From NCBI GenBank assembly GCA_015178975.1, contig WHVD01000052.1, forward strand, positions 372,001 through 436,000: a DNA stretch of 64,000 nucleotides, in the 5' to 3' direction. Position numbers and translations under genes: made by a program. Source of the DNA: Hysterangium stoloniferum. Its lineage: Eukaryota; Basidiomycota; Agaricomycetes; Hysterangiales; Hysterangiaceae. Below, piece after piece: positions 55,450 to 64,000 of the stretch. The notes below the pieces were generated by a model. It was not told the DNA's origin and did not search any database. It was given only the letters and a program-made list of their open reading frames with translations. Position 1 is the stretch's first letter. The number at the start of each line of letters is the position of its first letter.

Positions 55450-55650
55450 CTTGCACCAGGGGGCTATCCCCTTTTCGGCTGTCTAAGAGTCTTCGCGGTG
55501 TTTATCTAGGCCATGGATGGCGACAATGCTGTCAAAATCGACATTAGCGTTCGACAAGCATTTTGATGCTGAATCCAGAATCTACGCGATCACGAGTATG
55601 CTCACAATTTCTGGTGTCCTCTGAAACCGAAGAGTTCAAGATACTACTCC
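55450..55650 (-). pseudogene. NLR exon 1 relic
   Basis: On the - strand it follows NLR1 exon 1: the codons for TRDRVDSGFSIKMLVE match TRDRTGSGLGIKVLVE, and the stretch around the IHGLDGH motif (GATGGCGACAATG, TCTTCGCGGTG on +) is present with deletions. Behind it comes the NLR 5' flank and module R2. It is thus the start of a lost NLR gene between NLR1 and NLR2. Confidence 0.75.
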
Positions 55651-56800
55651 CTTCATATGAACCAAGATGCGTTGTAGAGATATAACACGTTGACGTGGCA
55701 ACGCCCGGGCCACTGTCGCCTCCACTCCACTGTAACGTGTAGTCCATTTGAACATTCCAACTGAGCTATGCGCCGACCGATATACGTGGCTAATATTGCG
55801 GCTCCATTATATCCCGCCATTGGGTTGCAGTGGCTTCGCTTCTGGCTTCATCGTCGTTGATCCGCCTCCGTTTCGTGTTCCTTTCCAACACTTGTCACGT
55901 CTGTCAGAGTTTCGCACACGCCATATCCCCCGGACAGCATCACTCACCAAGCTCGTATAACCTTCCTCACGAAGACAATGTGCTCTCGATAATTTACTTT
56001 CGCTCTCAACCCGCTCTGCATCGCGGCGGCCGGTACTCAGTTCTCCCAGTGACGATGACGACTCGATTCAGATGTTGAACCATGTCCCGTCAGACAAGTA
56101 GACTGCCATCCTTGCCACCAGGCTAGGTAAGACGATACGGCAAAACTTCGTGAGTATGGAGTCTATTTGAGGGAATTCTTGAACAGACGAAGATACTGAC
56201 GTGCGTTTGCATTCACGCTAGAGATATGGCCGATTACATGCTGTATGTTAATCGCAAACTCATCGTCGACCTCCTGTGCAGCGGTAACATGTGACATAAA
56301 CCTTCTCCCCAAACACCACGACACGCTTGCCCACGAACGGCCTTGAGGATGTCTCTGGACATCAATGGTCGATAATGTTGTTCTATGGATATGTCTGAAC
56401 CTAACATAGAGAGGAACAAGAACTGGTTGATGTACTTCATTACTACGGTTAAAGATAGGTATGACAGTTGTGACTGCGACGTATTCGTTGACTATCTTGG
56501 CATTGATGCTAATGAAATTCGCTTATGTTCAGCACTAGAAGTAGCTATCCTCAGCGGCTTCTCCTGCATGCACCTCTTTCCTGTCATCGTTCCGAAGCAT
56601 AACCAACTCGACCATTCTCCACGCCGGAAACGCCAGCCATACTAGCAAGCATGGACTCCAAGCCGGCAACCATGTGTGGTTGAGCGCGCATATCTCTTTG
56701 ACCTGGGTTCGGCCTTGGCCACTGCAGCTTGACAATAGATGACGTTGGATAATGGATGTGAGTTATGACCGTGTGTCTGACTATACAACTTTAACCAACA
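55651..56800 (+). repeat. NLR 5' flank and upstream module, copy R2
   Basis: Runs parallel to 51960-53500. Includes the blocks ATTGGGTTGCAGTGGC, TGGCTTCATCGTCGTTGATC and AACACCACGACACGCTTGC. No gene called; frames found here on either strand are not conserved between copies. Confidence 0.7.
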
Positions 56801-57159
56801 CTGGCTCACCTAGATGCAGTGCTTCAGCATACCTGGAGAATGTAGAGCACAATTAGTGCGTATCTCCAATGGACACGGTTACTACGACCTGTGCAAACTA
56901 CACCTCGAGACGGCGCCATACCAGCCACGTTCCCTCCACTTCCTTCCTTTCGACTCCAATGCAACCTCTTACGCTACCACATCGACATCTATCCCGTTGA
57001 CCTCAGCACAGTGTTGATAGTAGGCGACGTCCTTGCGGGTTTCTCGTGATGACATGTCACGTGGCATGGTGCACCAGTTTAACACCAGGAAGCGCATCAG
57101 GACAGTCGTCGCGCTGCCATTGCCAACGCCAGCTGACATAGAGTGACCACTAAAAAAGA
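56801..57159. repeat. Module X, copy 2, and flank
   Basis: 56900-57150 repeats 55130-55400. 56801-56899 is a linker with similarity to about 53560-53620 (CCTGGAGAATG/ATCTGGAGGATG). Confidence 0.6.
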
Positions 57160-57690
57160 TGATTTCGAGAGCTAGCTAGCATGGTTTAGAGAACCCAGTA
57201 GCGCCAGCTATCTGTCCTTCGTTAAGTTTAAGCTATTTTGTGTCGCGCCCTTCTCATATATCCATTCGTCCTTTGAACTTGTCATTTCTTGGTCGATTCA
57301 TGCCCTATCACCATTGTGCCCTCTCCACTCTGTCTTCTTTCAACATACGCGGCTGAGCAATACTAACCGCTATATCTCGCCGTTGGGTTACCGTGACCTG
57401 GCTCAGAGCGTCAAGGCCAGCATCGTCGTTCGGTGGATATGTCCGAACTTAATTTAGAAACTGTATATGCTCTAAGATTGCGGTCAAGGATAGGTACAAC
57501 CATCGTGACTGCAACATGTTTGTTGGCTATTTTGACATCAACCATTAATCACCTTGGCTTCTGTTCAGCATTAAATATAGGCGCCTTCAATAATTCCCGC
57601 CGCATACGCCCCTTGTCTGTCATCGATCCGAAGCGTGACCAACTACATCATTCTCCAACACCGGAATATGTCCTGTGAAGTATGCGAAAC
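57160..57690 (+). repeat. NLR upstream module, partial copy R3
   Basis: Follows 52370-52580 and then, after a deletion of about 500 bp, 53120-53390 (GATAGGTA, CGTGACTGCAAC, GGCTTCTGTTCAGCA). It ends in unrelated AT-richer DNA. Confidence 0.65.
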
Positions 57691-58174
57691 AACACCGCTC
57701 GGCTCAGGGCTGGCAATGCTGGCTAGTATATCTCTTGAAGGTAAATTCTGCCGTACTCATTCCTCAATTTGTATTCACATAACCTCATTTTACTATGAAA
57801 ATGGCATGGTTTACGTATCGGACATCAGATGCTATTTTGATCACAAGTGAGTAGGAAATGATGAAAAGTTAATGACATTAACATCAATTGAGATATGGCG
57901 ACCGAATAGATACAATGTCACAGGCTGAAGGTAAATAGTACTAAAATCGCAGTTGCAACTTATACTGGTGTGTATCCTCCTCTTCAAGCACACAGAGTTG
58001 CAACCAAAAAAAGATCTAATTTACATTGGGTATCTGCACAAATATACATGTTGCTGTTCACTAAAATGATGATGGTAAATAGTAGGATATAAGTTAAGAA
58101 GAGCATGGGAAAGGTAGTAAAATAACTTTGTCAGAAAAGAAATTACAATCTGGGTAAAGCACTATCACTCAAAA
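57691..58174. other. Intergenic region downstream of NLR2
   Basis: No gene seen. AT-rich; would hold the 3' untranslated part of NLR2 if transcribed past 58174. Confidence 0.45.
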
Positions 58175-58281
58175 GTTCATGCCTGCAGGTCCTGGGCTTC
58201 AGTATAAATTCCCAAATATGGCAAGGTCAATGCCAAATTTCCCTGTGCCAATGATGTATCTGGATGGTTTGGGCCTAGGAG
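58175..58281 (-). pseudogene. Residual last TPR unit of NLR2
   Basis: After the TAA of NLR2 a further diverged unit can be read (LGPNHP equivalent, then EAQDLQ equivalent) with a frameshift and stops. So the array was once at least one unit longer. Confidence 0.6.
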
Positions 58282-61200
58282 TTATTTGCAGGCCTCCAGG
58301 ACCTGCATTTCCAGCTCCTGAGCATCAGTATACTTTCTTAGATGTCTCAAGGTGCATGCCAAGGCTCCCATGGATGTTAATGTATGGGGATGCTCTGGAC
58401 CAAGCAGTTTCTTACATGCCTCCAGGACCTGCATTTCCAGCTCCTGAGCTTCAGTATACTTTCCCAGATGTCTGAAGGTGCATGCCAAGGCTCCCATGGA
58501 TGTTAAAGTATCTGGATGCTCTGGACCAAGCAGCTTCTTGCATGCCTCCAAGACTGGCATTTCCAGCTCCTGAGCTTGAGTAAACTTTCCCAGATACCTG
58601 AAGGTGCATGCCAAGGCTCCCATGGACATTAAAGTATCTGGATGCTCTGGACCAAGCAGTTTCTTGCATGTCTCCAGGACCTTCATTTCCAGCTCCTGAG
58701 CTTCAGTATGCTTTCCCAGATGTGTTAAGGTGGATGCCAAGTTTCCCATGGATGTTAATGTATCTGGATGCTCTGAACCAAGCAGTTGCTTCTGTGACTC
58801 CAGGACCTGTATTTCCAGCTCCTGAGCTTCAGTATACTTTCCCAGATGTCTGAATGTGCATGCCAAGGCTCCCATGGATGTTAAAGTATCTGGATGCTCT
58901 GGACCAAGCAGCTTCTTGGATACCTCCAAGACCTGCATTTCCAGCTCCTGAGCTTCAGTATACTTTCCCAGCTTCCTCAAGGTGTATGCCAAGTGTGCCA
59001 TAGATGTTAATGTATGGGGATGCTCTGGACCAAGCAGTTTCTTGCAAGCCTCCAGGACCTGCATTTCCAGCTCCTGAGCTTGAGTAAACTTTCCCAGATA
59101 CCTGAAGGTGCATGCCAAGGCTCCCATGGACATTAAAGTATCTGGATGCTCTGGACCATGCAGTTTCTTGCATGTCTCCAGGACCTTCATTTCCAGCTCC
59201 TGAGCTTCAGTATACTTTCCCAGATACCTCAAGGTGCATGCCAAGGCTCCCATGGATGTTAAAGTATCTGGATGCTCTGGACCAAGTAGTTTCCTGTGTG
59301 CCTCCAGGACCTGCATTTCCAGCTCCTGAGCTTCAGTATACCTTCCCAGATGCCTGAAGGTGCATGCCAAGCCTCCCATGGATGTTAAAGTATCTGGATG
59401 GTCTGGACCAAGCAGTTTCTTGCGTTCCTCCAGGACCTGTATTTCCAGCTCCTGAGCTTCAGTATACTTTCCCAGCTTCCTCAAGGTGTATGCCAAGTGT
59501 GCCATAGATGTTAATGTATGGGGATGCTCTGGACCAAGCAGTTTCTTGCACGTCTCCAGGACCTTCATTTCCAGCTCCTGAGCTTCAGTATACTTTCCCA
59601 GATACCTCAAGGTGCATGCCAAGGCTCCCGTGGATGTTAAAGTATCTGGATGCTCTGGACCAAGTAGTTTCCTGTGTGCCTCCAGGACCTGCATTTCCAG
59701 CTCCTGAGCTTCAGTATACCGTCCCAGATGCCTGAAGGTGCATGCCAAGCCTCCCATGGATGTTAAAGTATCTGGATGGTCTGGACCAAGCAGTTTCTTG
59801 CGTTCCTCTAGGACCTGTATTTCCAGCTCCTGAGCTTCAGTATACTTTCCCATCTTCCTCAAGGTGTATGCCAAGTGTGCCATAGATGTTAATGTATGGA
59901 GATGCTCTGGACCAAGCAGTTTCTTGCATGCCTCCAGGACCTGCATTTCCAGCTTCTGAGCTTGAGTAAACTTTCCCAGATACCTGAAGGTGCATGCCAA
60001 GGCTCCCATGGACATTAAAGTATCTCGATGCTCTGGACCAAGCAGTTTCTTGCATGTCTCCAGGACCTTCATTTCCAGCTCCTGAGCTTCAGTATACTTT
60101 CCCAGATACCTCAAGGTGCATGCCAAGGCTCCCATGGATGTTAAAGTATCTGGATGCTCTGGACCAAGTAGTTTCCTGTGTGCCTCCAGGACCTGCATTT
60201 CCAGCTCCTGAGCTTCAGTATACGTTCCCAGTTGCCTGAAGGTGCATGCCAAGCCTCCCATGGATGTTAAAGTATCTGGATGGTCTGGACCAAGCAGTTT
60301 CTTGCGTTCCTCCAGGACCTGTATTTCCAGCTCCTGAGCTTCAGTATACTTTCCCAGCTTCCTCAAGGCATATGCCAAGTGTGCCATAGATGTTAATGTA
60401 TGGGGATGCTCTGGACCAAGCAGTTTCCTGCGTGCCTCCAGGACCTGCATTTCCAGCTTCTGAGCTTCAGGATGTTTTCCCAGATACCTCAAGGTGTATG
60501 CCAAGCCTCCCATGGATGTTAAAGTATCTGGATGCTCTGGACCAAGCAGTTTCTTGCGTGCCTCCAGGACCTGCATTTCAAGCTCCTGAGCTTCAGTATA
60601 CCTTCCCAGATTCCTCAAGGTATATGCAAAGTTTCCCATGGATGTTAATGTATGTGGGTGCTCTGGGCCACACAGTTCCTTGCATGCCTCCAGGACCTGC
60701 ATTTCCAGCTTCTGAGCTTCAGGATACTTTCCCAGATGCCTCAAGGTGCATGCCAAGCATCCCATAGATATTAAAGTATCTGGATGCTTTGGACCAAGCA
60801 GTTTCTTTCGTGTCTCTAGGACCTGTATTTCCAGCTTCTGAGCTTGAGGATATTTTCCCTGATGCCTCAAGGTGCATGCCAAGCATCCCATGGATGTTAA
60901 AGTATGTGGATGGTCTGGACCAAGCAGTTTCTTGTGTGCCTCCAGGACCTGCATTTCCAGCTTCTGAGCTTCAGTATACTTTCCCAGATCCCTCAAGGTG
61001 CATGCCAAGCCTCCCATGGATGTTAAAGTATGTGGATGCTCTGGACCAAGCAGTTTCTTGCACGTCTCCAGGACCTGCATTTCCAGCTTCTGAGCTTCAG
61101 TATACTTTCCCAGATGCCTCAAGGTGCATGCCAAGGTTCCCATGGATGTTAAAGTATCTGGATGCTCTGGACCAAGTAGTTTCCTGCATGCCTCCAGGAC

Positions 61201-61830
61201 CTGCATTTCCAGTTCCTGAGCTTCAGTATACTTTCCCAGATGCCTCAAGGTGCATGCCAAGTTAACCATGGATGTTAAAGTATCTGGATGCTCTGGACCA
61301 AGCAGTTTCTTGCGTGCCTCCAGCACCTGCATTTCCAGCTCCTGAGCTTCAGTATACCTTCCCAGATTCCTCAAGGTGTATGCAAAGTTTCCCATGGATG
61401 TTAATGTATGTGGGTGCTCTGGGCCACACAGTTCCTTGCATGCCTCCATGACCTGCATTTCCAGCTCCTGAGCTTCAGTATACTTTCCCAGACAGTTCAA
61501 GATGCATGCCAACTCTCCCCTGGATGTTAAAGTATCTGGATGCTCTGGACCAAGCAGTTTCCTGCATGCCTCCAGGACCTGCATTTCAAGCTCCTGAGCT
61601 TCAATGTACTTTCCCAGATTCCTCAAGATGGATGCCAACTTTCCCATATATGCTATGGTGTGTGGATGCTCTAAGCCAACCTGCTGCTTGGATTTCTCCA
61701 AGACCTGCACTGCCAGCTTCTGCGCTCTGCAATATTTTCCCTGCCTGTCCCAAATGTAGGCCAATTGTGACATTATAGCCATGGAACAATCATGGTCAGG
61801 ACCCAAGATCCATTTTCTGATGGCCATTAT
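58282..61830 (-). repeat. 126-bp TPR-coding tandem array of NLR2
   Basis: 28 units. Unit types recur in a fixed order, giving higher-order repeats: MAHLAYTLRKLGKYTEAQ, then MGGLACTFRHLGRYTEAQ, then MGALACTLRYLGKYTEAQ, and in most rounds MGALACTFRYLGKFTQAQ. Three to four such rounds occupy the C-terminal half, so this half grew by duplication of 3-4 unit blocks (about 378-504 bp), unlike the 2-unit blocks of NLR1. Confidence 0.93.
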
Positions 61831-64000
61831 TTGTTGGCACCACCTACTAGCATAGTCCCAGTATCCATTTTCAATGTATTCTGCTGTAAGAGCAAAGTGC
61901 TCATCATCACAGTAAGACAATCCAAAATATGAAGTATAATGATTATATGCCATCACATGTGGTAATATCATTCTATGAAACTGGTAGGACTGCTCCACCA
62001 AATCCATATTACCATTGATTGAGTTTACAATTAAAGCTCGCACTGCAGCCAAGTGTATAATCTGCTTCTCATTGACTACCTTGTCTCTTGCCCAAACTTG
62101 CACTATAGGATGAATGGACCATGAAAGTCCCATGATTGATGGGACTTTTGATATCAGTGAATAATCACAAAGCATTTGCATCGCTGTTCTGAGTTTTGTG
62201 CATATCCATTGACCATTCTCATCACATTCAAGGAATTGAAATGGAAGATCAGGCTGTGTTGTTGCTAACCTGGAATCCTTGATGTCCCATTCACATGCTT
62301 CAGCAGCTCTCTGGAATATTACTTCCATAATATTTTGATGATGAAAGAAGGCCATCATTTTCAGAAGACATAATGCATCACTAGGTGTATTTCCTGGAGC
62401 ACTTTGCTTCTCAATACCATCATATGAGATATCTAGTGTTCCATAAAGTGTTTTGTTATATAGTGAGGCACCCTTATATAGGAGATGATCTCCATGTAGA
62501 AGTATCTCATGGTTCTTGAGATATGTTGATATATACTTTTCTACTGTACACAATCCCATATATATAGCTGCACCAGTAACATCCAATGCCAATGGCAGAA
62601 AGCCCAATTTTTCTGCAATGGCTTGTAGCAGTTCAATCTTTAACACATGAGTTTCACCCTCCCTTGTTGATGATCTCATAAGTAGTAAAATGGCATCTTC
62701 TTTGGACATCACCTCAAGATGAAGAGCACTACTGACAGCTTGGTGCAGATCAGGATTTCTACTTGTGATCAAGACATCCAACAAATGTGCCGGAGGAAGG
62801 TATCTTGAAACCACAGCAGTCATACCATCAGCATTATCAAAAATAAGCAAGCATTTTCTTCCTAGTCCAGCAAGCCACTCTATAATAGCTTCCCCTGACT
62901 CTTCAATCCCTAGTGACTTCATAACAGGATCAAGTTTAGAGATCTCAGTGAAACTTGTCTGGAGAGTTTCTGCAGTTGTAGCATCAAGCCATAATATTCT
63001 CCAGTAACTAGGTGATATATCAGTATGATGTGAACTGCAATGTGTTTAGAAATAATAATGAAGTAACCCACAGTGTAAGGTCTGTACACTCTTCAGCAAA
63101 CTTTAAGGAAATTTGGGTCTTTCCAATACCACCCATACCATACAACAACAAGTGTTTTCGGTGAGTTGTAACATTCCCATCCACAAAGAATGTTCTCAAC
63201 TTCTCTAGGTAAATATCTTGACCAGTGAACCGCGGACTGGATAGAAGTTTGCGTCTGTAAGATGAACCCCTATTCAGAACATCTGATGATCCAGATAAGA
63301 ACATCACATTTTACAAGCAGATAAGATGCCATACCATCAGACTGGCTAAAGTCCCTTCCATATTCCAGCTCCAGCTTAGGAAGATCACTTCCCATAGTTT
63401 GCAACAATGAGACGACCATGTTGAAATCATCATCTTCAGCTGAGTAAAATTTTATCATATCTGTGTGATTCTTGTTCAGCACAATAGGTTCAGCATTCCG
63501 TGCACCTGGAACAATAGCAGAGGACTTTGGTACCATCTATCCCCATGTGAGCTCGTAAAAATCAAACAGTGCTGCTCAAAGCACTTACAAAACTAGATGT
63601 TCCATCATGCAAGTCAGTTTGATAGGCTTCATAGAGAAACTTTGTGTTGAAACGAGCACTGATCCCGTTGTATTGAGACAATTGCATTTCTAACACTTCT
63701 GAATTAGTTGCCAAGCTTCGTAACAATTTATGGGAGGTATTTTCATCAACTGGCAGGAGTACACGGAGCATCTGGGAGGCAGAGAGTGCAACAGCTGCTC
63801 CTTGGTGTGGAGTTCCGAAGAACAGTATCCCAGTTGTGTACAGCATTATTTCCTCGTGATAAGGAAGGTGATATTTGTTGCATTGATTGGCATGGATCAA
63901 AGCCTATGCGCACACATTCCAGTTGGAACTCAGAGCATAGAAGGACTTTGAAATGGAACACCTACGAATTTAAGAATAATGCCACCTAAGCTGTGGGCAA
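58282..64000 (-). CDS. NLR2: alpha/beta hydrolase - NB-ARC - TPR protein, 5' end outside the window
   Basis: Exons within the window: 64000-63966 (partial, GGIILKF end), 63903-63589, 63536-63335, 63282-63072, 63007-58282, with introns at the same positions and phases as NLR1. Hydrolase part: ILFFGTPHQGAAVALSASQM. NB-ARC: P-loop GMGGIGKTQ, CLLIFDNADG, LDVLITSRNPDL, LGFLPLALDV and HPIVQVWAR in place of the usual HP..H. Then 28 TPR units of 42 residues (LGPEHPDTLTSMGALA type) to TAA at 58282-58284. Paralogue of NLR1 at the same strand, about 6.3 kb apart. Probably a surveillance protein with a hydrolase effector; ligand unknown. No stop or frameshift in the part seen. Confidence 0.9.

Overview
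The window looks like transposon-packed, methylation-scarred DNA of a filamentous basidiomycete, most likely an agaricomycete. The evidence is ~46-67 bp GT-AG introns, fungal NLR genes of the alpha/beta-hydrolase - NB-ARC - tetratricopeptide type, chromodomain Ty3/Gypsy elements, a Tc1/mariner relic, and Arg CGA codons turned into TGA stops in old copies. I cannot name the species. No bacterial features, tRNA or rRNA genes were seen.

Layout. 1-8.8 kb: a Copia gag relic, a decayed NLR hydrolase fragment, and an old Gypsy element (G0, + strand) interrupted by two solo LTRs. 8.8-9.5 kb: an inverted copy of the DNA found upstream of the NLR genes near 52 kb. 9.5-24.7 kb: G1, a Gypsy element on the - strand whose two ends come from different LTR families (alpha on the left, gamma on the right), with a complete second element, G2 (15118-23877, beta LTRs, ATTAT target duplication), inserted in its gag. 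G2 carries a solo alpha LTR and a foldback MITE. 24.7-36.5 kb: G4, a decayed gamma element on the + strand, split by a beta-like solo LTR. That LTR is split by a further element (epsilon, which holds the gamma element G3 and an alpha LTR) and by a delta LTR. 36.5-45.9 kb: delta-type LTRs, a deleted Gypsy element of another family (G5), an inverted duplication of a Tc1 transposase fragment, a solo beta LTR and a Copia RNase H relic. 45.9-64 kb: an NLR cluster with two long genes on the - strand (the second leaves the window at its 5' end), each with about 28 copies of a 42-residue TPR, plus decayed 5' NLR pieces and repeated upstream modules between them.

The most unusual system is in the chromodomain Gypsy elements. 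All four copies whose 3' end is present (G1, G2, G3, G4) carry a gene on the strand opposite to gag-pol, between the end of pol and the polypurine tract/3' LTR. It has three exons with conserved intron positions, its own TATA box about 50 bp before the ATG, an N-terminal charged coiled coil, an acidic linker, and a six-cysteine cluster with the spacing of fungal Zn(II)2Cys6 DNA-binding domains. The copy in G3 (27890-29032) is intact, 346 residues. A second cross-family feature is a short hairpin near the 3' end of alpha, beta and gamma LTRs, seen 13 times in the window.
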